Positions 16,709-24,859 of a stretch of 36,604 nt of DNA are shown piece after piece. The stretch lies in the NCBI RefSeq assembly GCF_017377655.1, contig NZ_JAFREL010000075.1, forward strand, positions 1 through 36,604, written 5' to 3'. Every line of letters begins with the position of its first letter. Within the stretch, counting starts at the first letter, position 1. The DNA comes from Candidatus Enterococcus ferrettii (GTDB lineage Bacteria > Bacillota > Bacilli > Lactobacillales > Enterococcaceae). The notes beneath the pieces were generated by a model that was given only the letters and a program-made list of their open reading frames with translations, made no database searches and was not told the origin of the DNA. The translations under genes were made by a program, and so were the position numbers.

Positions 16709-19700
16709 ATGAGAAAAAGAAAGCAGACACCAGCACTGAAAACTGCCAAGTATCAACAACTTTTCCAATCAAGAAAATATCAAAAGCAATGGATAACTAC
16801 TGCTACTGTAGGCTTACTGCTATTTTCCGGGTACATTTTGCCACCAATTCAAGTACTGGCTGCAGAAGAATCTGGTAGCAGTCAAATGGAAGCGGCTACA
16901 GCCAAGGAAACATTACAATTTCCTACGGCTTCGTCAGTCAATACTGTTCCTTCGATTTATGTTAGTGAGTCAAACACAACTTCAGTCGGCGAAACACCAA
17001 CTGAAGAAACTGCACAAAGCAGCGAAGTGGATGAACCAGAAAAACGAGTTTCTGACAAAAATGAACTAGCTGGTGGTGAATGGACCAATACTCAGCATCA
17101 GAAGGTTGAGTGGTCGATACGTGATGAGCAGGGGAGGACTGTCTTAGTTTTTTCTGAAGGGATATTAGACGTTTCTTCAGCTGATAGCGCGGCAGGGCTG
17201 CCTTGGTCAGGGTATTCTGGGAGTATCCAGCAAGTCCGCTTTCACAATGTCACAGCTGGCAGCAGCCTTTACCAATTGTTTGCCAATATGAATCAATTGA
17301 AAGATGTTTCCTTTGATGGTCTGAATACTACCAATGTTCAAGATATTAGCGGGTTGTTTCAAGGCTGCAGTAGTCTTGAAACTCTTAATTTCAGTAGCTT
17401 CAAGGGACCTGTAACAGGAATCAATCTTTTTGCTGGTGCTGCTAGCTTAAAACAGTTGACTATTAGTGAGGGCTTTAAGCTAACAAAAGAAATGCGGCTG
17501 AGAGAACTGGAAGACGAATCCGATCACTGGGTGAAGGATCAAAATCACGAAACGACTGCTACATCTACCGAAGAGCTAATAGCTAATCACAACAAGCTTA
17601 CAGAAGGCACCGCTCACACCTATACTGTCGGGCAAAGTCAATCTGCTAAGTTTCAAACCTTTGCTGAGGTTTACTCCAACCTCTATGAGGGTACCTTTGA
17701 TGAAGGTGGAAAGTGGTATATAGATCAGGAATATGGCTTACATGTCAGCGGTGGAAAGCTGGAGACCCCGAATCTCACTGCACCGTGGGATGCACATAAG
17801 AGCACGATCAAAACAGTCGAATTTGATCCAGATAAGCCTACCACTGGTGGCGAAAATCTATTCGGGCTGTTTAAGAATCATAGAGCGGTAACGACGATCA
17901 ACCTTACTGGATTTGATACGAGTCAGGTAAAAAATATGAATCAACTGTTTGCTAGCTGTTCAAAGTTGCAGAAATTGGACATGAGTACTGTTAATACCAG
18001 CCAAGTAACAACGATGGATTCGATGTTTTATTTTTGCTCAGTCTTACAGGAACTGAATTTGAGTAATGTGGACACTAGTCAAGTGACGAATATGATGTGG
18101 ATGTTCTTTTCTTGCCCAAAACTGCAAGAATTAGATTTGAACCATTTTGATACCAGTAAAGTGAAAAACATGAGTGGGATGTTTTCTGGCTGCACGAATT
18201 TAGAAGCAGTTAATGTAAGTAATTTCGATACTAACAACGTAACAAATATGGAAGAAATGTTTCGTCTTTGTTCGAAGCTGAAGGAGCTGGATTTAAGCAG
18301 TTTTTATACGGATTCAAGCACAAAAATGAAGGACATGTTTCAATCTTCTCCTAATTTACAAACGATCAAGTTGGCGAATACATTTGATTTTATAGGTACT
18401 ACACAACTCCGCGAGCTTCCGAAGAAATCTGGAGATGGAAAGACGACCTACCATTGGACAAACCAAGATGATCTCAGAACTGCCTATGATTCAACAGCAG
18501 CCTTCACTGCAGGACAAAATGCTTATACGGGGAGCAGTCCAATCACCTACACCATCAAGGCGAAGCATGAAGTTAGCTTTGATTTGAATGGTGGCACAGG
18601 AAGTATTGCCAATCAACGGGTATTTGAAGGAGAATCAGCAAGCAAACCAACAGTTAATCCAACAAAAGACAATTACCGATTCGTCGGCTGGTATGATAAC
18701 GGCCAACCCTACAGCTTTAATTCATTGGTTGACACCTCGCTTACGTTGACCGCGAATTGGGAATCTGTGAAGGCTTCGGGAACCTTTGCAGAAGAAGGCT
18801 TTTGGTGGATAGATAATGAAGACTATCTGCATGTCAGCGGTGGAAAGCTGAAGACAACGACTTCGACTAGAGCTCCGTGGGACGCACATAGGAGTACGAT
18901 CAAAACAGTTGTATTTGATCCACAAAAACCGACAATTGGTGCATCCGACCTGTATGGATTATTTATGAACCATTCGGCTGTAAAAACCATCGATTTTACT
19001 GGGCTTGATACCAGTCAAGTAACGGATATGAAGGCAATGTTTTATAAATGTGGCAATCTCACTACCTTGGATCTCAGTATTTTGGATACGAGTCAAGTGA
19101 CAACAATGTTTGGCATGTTTTTGGATTGCAGCAGTTTGACGAACGTAAATCTTGAAAACGTGGATACCAGTAAAGTAAAAGACATGGAAAATATGTTTTC
19201 CGGCTGCAGCAGTTTAAGCAGTTTGGAGCTCTCTTCACTTGATACCAGTCAGGTCACGAAAATGGCTGGCATGTTCAAAAGCTGCGGCAGTCTTACAGAG
19301 TTGAATTTATCCGGTTTTGATACCGGTCAGGTTACTGATATGGCTCATATGATTTCTCAATGCAAGAAGCTTCAGAAGGTAGATGTCAGCAGCTTTGATA
19401 CAAACAAAGTAGCGAATATGTATGCGATGTTCTATGGTTGCAGTAAGCTAAAAGAACTTGACCTTACCAGTTTTAGTATCGGTCAGAATACAAATATGGG
19501 TCACATGTTTTTTACGTCTAATGTATTACAACAGCTCACAATAACTAATCAATTCGATTTTAAGGGAGAAACTGGCTTGCGTGCTCTTCCAACGAACGTA
19601 AACAAAGGGAAAACGACCTGTCACTGGGTAAAAAAAGACGATCTGACTATTGTGTACGATACGACCGCTGATTTCATTGAGGGGCATAAAGGATATACGG

Positions 19701-22036
19701 GAAATATGCCAATCACCTATACCATTAAAGAAAAGCATGAAGTCAGCTTTGATTTAAAAGGCGGCATAGGAACTATTGTCAATCAGTGGATATTTGAAGG
19801 AGAACAGGCAATAAAACCTACAGTAGTGCCAAAGAAAGACAACTATCGCTTTGTTGGTTGGCACCTGAATGGGAAGGCCTACGATTTTACGTCATTAATC
19901 AGCAGTCCAGTCGAGTTGCATGTACAATGGGATGCAGTTGAATATACTGTTAACTTTCTTGATCCCGAGGGTGGTACAATCACCAAGGAACAGTACTACA
20001 CTGTAGAAAAAGGCCTAGCAAGTTTGCCAACGCCAACGCGGAAGGGCTACAGCTTTGCAGGGTGGTATGATGGAGAGAATAAGGTAGAATCAATTCCAGA
20101 TGGAAGTAAAGGCGACCGTAATTTAACCGCTCGTTGGAATGTAGAAACATATAAGGTCACATTTGATAGTGCGGGAGGAGAGGCAGTTAACTCGCAAGAC
20201 TATACTGTAGAAAAAGGTCTAGCAAGTCTACCGACGCCAATGCGGAAAGGTTATAGCTTTGCAGGCTGGTATGATGGAGCGAATAGAGTAGAATCGATTC
20301 CAGATGGAAGTACCGGTGACCGTAATTTAACTGCTCGTTGGAGTTTAGAAACGTATACGGTCATATTTGATAGTGCGGGGGGCGAAGCAGTTAACCCGCA
20401 AGATTACACCGTGGAAAAAGGCCTGGTAAGTCTACCGACGCCAACGCGGAAAGGCTATAGCTTTGCAGGCTGGTATGATGGAGCGAATAAAGTAGAGTCG
20501 ATTCCGGATGGAAGTACCGGTGATCGTAATTTAACTGCTCACTGGAATATAGAAACATATACGGTCATGTTCGATAGTTCGGGAGGGGAGGCAGTACATT
20601 CTCAAGACTACACCGTAGAAAAGGGGTTAGTCAGTCTACCGACACCAACACGAAAAGGCTACAGCTTTGTAGGCTGGTATGATGGAGAAAATAAAGTAGA
20701 ATCGATTCCGGATGGAAGTACGGGTGATCGTACTTTAACCGCTCATTGGCAAGCCAACAGCTACATGGTTCAATTTGATGCCAATGGTGGGGAAGGAAAA
20801 ATGGCTGAACAGTCGATGACTTATGATCAAGCAGCAAAACTCTCCCCTGTAAGTTTTACACGTACTGGCTATGAATTTATCGGCTGGAATACTGACAAAA
20901 CTGGCAAAGGCACTGCATATATCAATGGACTAGATGTTATAAATCTAACTGACACTGGTACGATTACTCTATACGCGCAATGGCGAGCAGCTAGCTATAC
21001 TGTGACTTTCGATAGTGGTTCAGGAAGCATAATTGAACCATTGAATTACACGATTGAAAAAGGTCTCGCAAAATTACCGACACCAACGCGGAAAGGTTAC
21101 AGCTTTACAGGCTGGTACGATGGAGAAAATAAAATCGAATCTATTCCGGATGGCAGTATAGGTGATCGTACCTTAAAAGCCAATTGGAAGTTAGAGACGT
21201 ATACCATTACTTTTGAAACTGAGGGTGATCCGATTCTCTCAATCGACTACACAGTTGAAACGCCAGGCTTTGAACTGCCTAAAGTTACACGCAAACAACG
21301 AGGCTATACTTTTATCGGGTGGTTGGTAAAAGGCAAACCAACTAGAGCAGTGGTGGATATAGGCGAAATTGTCACACGTATTGAAGCAGGTACAATTGGC
21401 AATCTAGTATTAACTGAAAGCTGGAAGCCAAATGACTACAAGATTAACTTCCATGCGAATGGCGGAGTTGGCAAAATGAGTGCTCAAGAAATGGTTTACA
21501 GTCAAAAGGCCCAACTTATAACCAATAAATTTACTCGAGCAGGTTATAGTTTTAAGGGCTGGAACACTCAAGTAGATGGTAAAGGTACCACTTACACCAA
21601 TCAGCAAGAAATATCCAACCTTGTTTCAGAGGAAAAAGGTTCAATTACCCTGTATGCTCAATGGCAACCAACGAGAACAGCTCTGGAGGAAGGACTAAAG
21701 AAAGAAAAAGACAAAAACCGTAACAAAGATGATTATACTGAGGACAGCTGGAAAGTTTATGAAGAAGCCATAAAAGAAGCAGAACGAGTTTTAGCTGATC
21801 CCAATGCCGATCCTGCAACAGTTCAAAGAACACTGGAAAATCTGGAAAAAGCGATCAGCAATCTAACTCTTAACAAGAAAAGTGCGCCAATTTCTGCACA
21901 ATACTTGAATAAACCCATTTCATCCGTGGGGAAAAAATATCTGTTAACTGGAATGGTATCAGGTTCTGGCTTAGTAGTTGTTGGAATAGCTACAGTAGGG
22001 GCAGCCCTTGCTGGTTGGAGAAAGAAAAAGAAGTAA
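16709..22036 (+). CDS. Giant repeat surface protein: DUF285 modules, about ten B-repeats, FIVAR, no LPxTG
   Basis: A 1775-residue secreted protein. A long signal peptide (basic start, hydrophobic 30-50, cleavage near VLAAEE) is followed by a Ser/Thr/Glu linker, a first short DUF285 region (about 195-255), two homologous modules (from residue 328 and from 691), each with six or seven DUF285 repeats and ending in a B-repeat (HEVSFDLNGG... and HEVSFDLKGG...), then eight more B-repeat-like units (about 1077-1653), a FIVAR-like helical domain (about 1655-1715) and a C-terminal hydrophobic segment with WRKKKK. The end has the shape of a sorting signal but no LPxTG: the nearest string is YLLTG. It may stay membrane-bound or use an unusual sortase motif. 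B-repeats and DUF285 repeats are adhesin modules. ATG 16709 follows AGGGGAG. Confidence 0.88.
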   Translation: MRKRKQTPALKTAKYQQLFQSRKYQKQWITTATVGLLLFSGYILPPIQVLAAEESGSSQMEAATAKETLQFPTASSVNTVPSIYVSESNTTSVGETPTEETAQSSEVDEPEKRVSDKNELAGGEWTNTQHQKVEWSIRDEQGRTVLVFSEGILDVSSADSAAGLPWSGYSGSIQQVRFHNVTAGSSLYQLFANMNQLKDVSFDGLNTTNVQDISGLFQGCSSLETLNFSSFKGPVTGINLFAGAASLKQLTISEGFKLTKEMRLRELEDESDHWVKDQNHETTATSTEELIANHNKLTEGTAHTYTVGQSQSAKFQTFAEVYSNLYEGTFDEGGKWYIDQEYGLHVSGGKLETPNLTAPWDAHKSTIKTVEFDPDKPTTGGENLFGLFKNHRAVTTINLTGFDTSQVKNMNQLFASCSKLQKLDMSTVNTSQVTTMDSMFYFCSVLQELNLSNVDTSQVTNMMWMFFSCPKLQELDLNHFDTSKVKNMSGMFSGCTNLEAVNVSNFDTNNVTNMEEMFRLCSKLKELDLSSFYTDSSTKMKDMFQSSPNLQTIKLANTFDFIGTTQLRELPKKSGDGKTTYHWTNQDDLRTAYDSTAAFTAGQNAYTGSSPITYTIKAKHEVSFDLNGGTGSIANQRVFEGESASKPTVNPTKDNYRFVGWYDNGQPYSFNSLVDTSLTLTANWESVKASGTFAEEGFWWIDNEDYLHVSGGKLKTTTSTRAPWDAHRSTIKTVVFDPQKPTIGASDLYGLFMNHSAVKTIDFTGLDTSQVTDMKAMFYKCGNLTTLDLSILDTSQVTTMFGMFLDCSSLTNVNLENVDTSKVKDMENMFSGCSSLSSLELSSLDTSQVTKMAGMFKSCGSLTELNLSGFDTGQVTDMAHMISQCKKLQKVDVSSFDTNKVANMYAMFYGCSKLKELDLTSFSIGQNTNMGHMFFTSNVLQQLTITNQFDFKGETGLRALPTNVNKGKTTCHWVKKDDLTIVYDTTADFIEGHKGYTGNMPITYTIKEKHEVSFDLKGGIGTIVNQWIFEGEQAIKPTVVPKKDNYRFVGWHLNGKAYDFTSLISSPVELHVQWDAVEYTVNFLDPEGGTITKEQYYTVEKGLASLPTPTRKGYSFAGWYDGENKVESIPDGSKGDRNLTARWNVETYKVTFDSAGGEAVNSQDYTVEKGLASLPTPMRKGYSFAGWYDGANRVESIPDGSTGDRNLTARWSLETYTVIFDSAGGEAVNPQDYTVEKGLVSLPTPTRKGYSFAGWYDGANKVESIPDGSTGDRNLTAHWNIETYTVMFDSSGGEAVHSQDYTVEKGLVSLPTPTRKGYSFVGWYDGENKVESIPDGSTGDRTLTAHWQANSYMVQFDANGGEGKMAEQSMTYDQAAKLSPVSFTRTGYEFIGWNTDKTGKGTAYINGLDVINLTDTGTITLYAQWRAASYTVTFDSGSGSIIEPLNYTIEKGLAKLPTPTRKGYSFTGWYDGENKIESIPDGSIGDRTLKANWKLETYTITFETEGDPILSIDYTVETPGFELPKVTRKQRGYTFIGWLVKGKPTRAVVDIGEIVTRIEAGTIGNLVLTESWKPNDYKINFHANGGVGKMSAQEMVYSQKAQLITNKFTRAGYSFKGWNTQVDGKGTTYTNQQEISNLVSEEKGSITLYAQWQPTRTALEEGLKKEKDKNRNKDDYTEDSWKVYEEAIKEAERVLADPNADPATVQRTLENLEKAISNLTLNKKSAPISAQYLNKPISSVGKKYLLTGMVSGSGLVVVGIATVGAALAGWRKKKK
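17690..19936 (+). repeat. Two-copy internal duplication of a DUF285 plus B-repeat module
   Basis: Copy 1 runs from 17690 to about 18760 and copy 2 from 18779 to 19936. Each starts GTF(D/A)E-G--W-ID-E--LHVSGGKL, continues with APWDAH(K/R)STIKTV-FDP-KPT, then DUF285 repeats and a HEVSFDL(N/K)GG B-repeat. Copy 2 has one more DUF285 unit, so the copies differ by unit number as well as point changes. Confidence 0.85.
19937..20752 (+). repeat. Four near-identical 204-bp tandem B-repeats
   Basis: Units begin at 19937, 20141, 20345 and 20549, each exactly 68 codons. Shared blocks include YTVEKGL(A/V)SLPTP and RKGYSF(A/V)GWYDG and ESIPDGS. A fifth related unit lies at about 20993-21190, separated by a divergent B-repeat (ANSYMVQFDANGG). 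High DNA identity in adjacent copies predicts unit-number variation by recombination. Confidence 0.88.
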
Positions 22037-22110
22037 AAAATTAATTTGGTTTTTGAAATAGGGAACATCGTTGAAACCTTACGATAGTAAAGTGATTATT
22101 TGAATAAAAT

Positions 22111-22153
22111 ACCTCCTGTTAAGCTGAAACTACCAGTAACAGGAGGTTTTTTT
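22111..22153. terminator. Strong terminator shared by convergent genes
   Basis: ACCTCCTGTTA (22111-22121) pairs exactly with TAACAGGAGGT (22137-22147), followed by T to 22153. A-rich sequence on the left side lets it also serve the minus-strand XRE gene, whose stop codon overlaps the T tract. Confidence 0.85.
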
Positions 22154-23033
22154 ATAGGAGAAAAGAAAGTTTACGTTTACGAATAATTCTCATTAAGCCT
22201 ACTCCCAGCCCCCCAATAGTGATCAGGCTCAGCAGAATAACTAAACTTACGAAAACCACAGTTATCCAAGGTGTTTGCATAAACGTGATCATTGGTTGAA
22301 TCAGCAAATCATCTACCATGGAAGAGATGTTTAATTGCTGAATCTGCTGCAAAGCAGCCAGTATTTCTTTATCATGCAGGTTACCCCCAAGAGATAGTGC
22401 GTAAGTACCAGCTCCGTGATTGCCAATAGCGATCCTGCCGATTGCTAGATTCCCGATACTTAAGTAACCAATTCCAAGATTCGCAAAGGCTAAGAGTCCC
22501 AAAGCGAAATTTCCAAAGGCTATCAGTCCCACCGCCAGACTGCCGAAGCTTATTACCCCACCTGAAGCAACGCCAAAGGACAGCATATCTAATGAAAGTA
22601 TTCCAATTGAAAAAATTCCTCGACTAAAAATTCCCAATGAAAAAATGCCGGTAGAAAGAAAGCCGCAGCTGATAATTCCTTTTGCATGTGGCAGCTTTTT
22701 CAAGATTGAAAAGTAGCTATACTTAAATCCATATGTCCGAATGAGCTCCAGAAAATTGGGAATCACAACGTGCAGAATCGGCAACAGGCCAATCATCCAT
22801 GTACTCTTATACTCAAAGTAATAAACCGGCTCTCGTTCGTTTAATAAATTGTCGATAGTAGTTTCCAATAGTTGGGCAATTTTCTTTAGTGTTTCTATAT
22901 CGGGCTGTCCATTTCCTCGTTCCCATTTCGAGACGGTTTTGTCCGACACATAGAGAATACTTGCTAATTGTTTTTGGGTAAGTTCATGTTGTTTGCGGTA
23001 TCGCTTTAGTTTCTTTGCTAAAAAATTCTCCAT
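22152..23033 (-). CDS. XRE regulator with a C-terminal hydrophobic pentapeptide-repeat array and membrane segment
   Basis: A 293-residue protein. Residues 8-65 are a Cro/C1 helix-turn-helix (LTQKQLASILYVSDKTVSKWERGNGQPD). Residues about 78-95 are hydrophobic. From about 120 to 205 it is made of roughly 17 consecutive five-residue units of pattern G-x-h-(S/A)-h, for example GIFSL GIFSR GIFSI, later GNFAL and GYLSI. A helical linker and a strong membrane helix (about 255-280) with a basic end follow. The repeat could form a small hydrophobic beta-helix or pack in the membrane. The DNA-binding head on a membrane-linked tail suggests a membrane-tethered sensor regulator. It is divergent from the SDR gene, with a palindrome between them. 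GGAG lies 10 bases before ATG 23033. Function of the repeat domain is not known to me. Confidence 0.8.
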   Translation of the reverse strand: MENFLAKKLKRYRKQHELTQKQLASILYVSDKTVSKWERGNGQPDIETLKKIAQLLETTIDNLLNEREPVYYFEYKSTWMIGLLPILHVVIPNFLELIRTYGFKYSYFSILKKLPHAKGIISCGFLSTGIFSLGIFSRGIFSIGILSLDMLSFGVASGGVISFGSLAVGLIAFGNFALGLLAFANLGIGYLSIGNLAIGRIAIGNHGAGTYALSLGGNLHDKEILAALQQIQQLNISSMVDDLLIQPMITFMQTPWITVVFVSLVILLSLITIGGLGVGLMRIIRKRKLSFLL

Positions 23034-23130
23034 TGGTTGTCTCTCCTACCAAGAAATTGTAGTTGTAGCTTCTTGTTCTAAGCATAGCAAAAAAGCTGTA
23101 GCAATGGAGAAAAAAATACGAAAAAGCGAC

Positions 23131-23177
23131 TCTACTATGAGTAGAATGTTGGTTTTATAGGCTTTTCATGGTATTCT
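23131..23177 (+). promoter_or_regulatory. SDR-gene promoter with an upstream palindromic operator candidate
   Basis: TTGGTT (23149-23154) and TATTCT (23172-23177) are 17 bases apart and lie 28 bases before the SDR start. Just upstream, TCTACT-ATG-AGTAGA (23131-23145) is a perfect 6-bp inverted repeat, placed well for binding of the divergently encoded XRE protein. The binding partner is inferred from position only. Confidence 0.55.
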
Positions 23178-23205
23178 GAGAAAAAGAAGGTAAGGACGTG
23201 TTTAG

Positions 23206-23808
23206 ATGAGAATTCTAGTAGTCGGTGGCAATGGTACGATTGGAAAAGCTGTCGTAACGAAATTGCAGGCGGAAAATTATGAAGTTTTGACAGCAGGAAG
23301 AACGAGTGGAGATGTTCAAGTAGATATCACTTTGCCGGAAAGTATCGAGCAGATGTTTCAAAAGATTGGCAATGTGGATGCGATTATTTCCGCCACAGGA
23401 GCAGCTAAAAAAGTTCTGGTTGAAGAGATGACACCAGAAGATAATATGGTGGCGGTTCAGAGCAAGCTGCTGGGACAGATTAATTTGGCGTTGATTGGAC
23501 AAAAATACTTGCGCAATAATGGAAGTATCACTCTGACTACTGGAGTGATGAAGGATGATCCGATTGCTGCAGGTGCTTCTTCTGCAATGGCGAATGGAGG
23601 AGTAGCTGCTTTTGTTAAAGCCGCAGCGATTGATTACACTAGAGGTATTCGGATTAACTGCGTGAGTCCAAATGTTTTAGAAGAATCCTATGATCGCTTG
23701 AAGGAGTCTTTTAAAGGTTTTGTTCCAGTTCCGGCAGATCGTGTAGCAACAGCGTTTTTGAAGAGCGTGGCTGGGAAACAGACTGGACAAGAGTATAAAG
23801 TCTATTAA
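23206..23808 (+). CDS. Lin1944-like short-chain dehydrogenase fold protein lacking the SDR active site
   Basis: A 200-residue Rossmann-fold protein. The nucleotide-binding loop is GGNGTIG (residues 7-13), DAIISATG matches the SDR NNAG region, and RINCVSPNVLEES matches the segment after the active site. The YxxxK motif is replaced (ASSAMANGGVAAFVKAA has neither the Tyr nor the Lys in place). This agrees with the Lin1944-like subgroup, short SDRs noted for missing active-site residues, of unknown function. It may bind NAD(P) as a sensor or carry out a reaction in another way. It has its own promoter, is divergent from the XRE regulator and ends at a terminator. Confidence 0.82.
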   Translation: MRILVVGGNGTIGKAVVTKLQAENYEVLTAGRTSGDVQVDITLPESIEQMFQKIGNVDAIISATGAAKKVLVEEMTPEDNMVAVQSKLLGQINLALIGQKYLRNNGSITLTTGVMKDDPIAAGASSAMANGGVAAFVKAAAIDYTRGIRINCVSPNVLEESYDRLKESFKGFVPVPADRVATAFLKSVAGKQTGQEYKVY

Positions 23809-23830
23809 AAGTCTTTTATAAATAGTAAGA

Positions 23831-23864
23831 AGCCGTTCCTGTTTTGTTGAGGAACGGCTGTTTT
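23831..23864. terminator. Terminator after the SDR gene
   Basis: AGCCGTTCCT (23831-23840) pairs exactly with AGGAACGGCT (23850-23859) around a 9-base loop, followed by GTTTT. It separates the SDR gene from the convergent three-gene cassette. Confidence 0.85.
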
Positions 23865-23870
23865 CGTCGG

Positions 23871-24089
23871 CTAAGTTTTACCAGAAAGAGAATCTTTTGA
23901 AGCAGCCTCTTGTTCTTCTTTGAATCGCTCTAATTCGTTTTCGATGAATTGATCCAATGGCTGCTTCTGATTGCTGGCTTGGTCCATCTGAAGAATTTCG
24001 TCAATGGATTCCTGTTCTAGAAACTTTCCTAATCCTTTAGCTAAATCCTTAGCCTGCCTCAGCATAAAATCTTTTTCAAATTCAGCCAT
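23871..24089 (-). CDS. Small soluble protein of the XRE cassette, function unknown
   Basis: A 72-residue, largely helical charged protein: EKDFMLRQAKDLAKGLGKFL at the N-terminus, then an acidic/Gln-rich half ending SLSGKT. The opening (DFMLRQ-x-K-x-LAKGLGKFL) recalls small Firmicutes proteins of the DUF6483 kind, but I am not sure. A GAGGTGA site precedes ATG 24089, which is only 4 bases from the end of the membrane-protein gene, so it is the third gene of an operon with the XRE regulator. Confidence 0.65.
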   Translation of the reverse strand: MAEFEKDFMLRQAKDLAKGLGKFLEQESIDEILQMDQASNQKQPLDQFIENELERFKEEQEAASKDSLSGKT

Positions 24090-24093
24090 CTCA

Positions 24094-24411
24094 TCACCTC
24101 AAAAATTGATAGTATTTCTTGCTAATGAACAAAAGACCGAAAAAGGAGGCCAACATGAAATTTAGACAAATGAATAATTTCCAATTTTGAATTGAACCAA
24201 ATAGCAAAAAGTTGTTTAGGGCACAATTGACTAATAAAACAATAGCAGCCGTTTGATAAGCTAAAAGACTGGAACGCTCGTCATCCCCCATTTTGAACAG
24301 CAGGAAAAAAATACTCAGCACAAGAACAACAGAAAGTATGCAAGCGACAATCAACAGATTGTTGGAGAAACTTTCCCCTCTACTGATAATTAGGTGATCA
24401 ATGGTCTTCAT
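24094..24411 (-). CDS. Small three-helix membrane protein paired with an XRE regulator
   Basis: A 105-residue integral membrane protein with three predicted membrane helices (about 18-40, 49-71 and 76-97) and a short basic end. It has no catalytic motif. Its ATG lies inside the XRE gene (14-base overlap), so the two are translationally coupled. Pairs of a short YozG-like XRE protein and a small DUF2178-like membrane protein are frequent in Firmicutes, where the membrane partner is thought to influence the regulator; that role is inferred here. Confidence 0.7.
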   Translation of the reverse strand: MKTIDHLIISRGESFSNNLLIVACILSVVLVLSIFFLLFKMGDDERSSLLAYQTAAIVLLVNCALNNFLLFGSIQNWKLFICLNFMLASFFGLLFISKKYYQFLR

Positions 24412-24643
24412 GGTTCACTTCTCCTTCTTCAATATATTCAAAAATCTCAGTAATATCAACATTGAAAAACTTGGCTATACGAAAGGCTAAAAGCAAAGAT
24501 GGCAGATAATTGCCTTTTTCCATCACGAAAATGGTCTGTTTTGAAACGCCCACCTGTTGGGCTAATTCCCGCTGAGACAGTCGGGCTAGCACTCGATATT
24601 CATAAACCTTATTGGTGATAGAGTCACTTATATTTTTCTTCAA
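24398..24643 (-). CDS. Short XRE (YozG-like) transcription regulator
   Basis: An 81-residue protein that is little more than a helix-turn-helix: YRVLARLSQRELAQQVGVSKQTIFVMEKGNYLPSLLLAFRIAKFF, then an acidic tail (DITEIFEYIEEGEVNHEDH). The length and the Ile/Thr-rich recognition helix match the YozG-type group, usually autoregulators. AAGAGGTG lies just upstream of the start. It leads the three-gene minus-strand cassette and overlaps the membrane-protein gene. The promoter region contains a palindrome over the -35 box. Confidence 0.85.
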   Translation of the reverse strand: MKKNISDSITNKVYEYRVLARLSQRELAQQVGVSKQTIFVMEKGNYLPSLLLAFRIAKFFNVDITEIFEYIEEGEVNHEDH

Positions 24644-24664
24644 ATCAAATCACCTCTTGCAATT

Positions 24665-24701
24665 ATGATAAACTATATTTATACAAAAGTAAAGTTTACT
24701 T
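24665..24701 (-). promoter_or_regulatory. Promoter of the XRE cassette with operator palindrome over the -35 box
   Basis: On the minus strand TTTACT (24688-24693) and TATCAT (24665-24670) are 17 bases apart. The -35 box lies inside AAGTAAA-G-TTTACTT (24687-24701), a perfect inverted repeat. Such placement fits negative autoregulation by the encoded XRE protein. Confidence 0.55.
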
Positions 24702-24826
24702 ATACATTTCCTGATTGGGACAGAAACTTTCCCTAAAACGGATCTCAATTTGTTAAAGAATAAATTACCTAACACTTTGACTGGTTTAACTGACTAATCG
24801 AACTCCTAAACCGCTAAGAAAGGGGT

Positions 24827-24851
24827 TACAATAAAATCAAATTTGAGGGGG
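24827..24851 (+). promoter_or_regulatory. Candidate -10 box and ribosome site of the alpha-galactosidase gene
   Basis: TACAAT (24827-24832) is a good -10, but no recognisable -35 lies 16-18 bases upstream, as is common for AraC-activated promoters. GAGGGGG (24845-24851) sits 8 bases before ATG 24860. The upstream 24740-24820 stretch has TTGACTGGTTTAACTGAC, a TGACT direct repeat that could be an activator site; this is weak. Confidence 0.4.
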
Positions 24852-24859
24852 AACGTATT

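Noticed and set aside
24710..24740. GGGACAGAAAC-like string that resembles enterococcal intergenic repeats
   Set aside because: Only one short, imperfect copy; without a genome search it cannot be called a repeat element.
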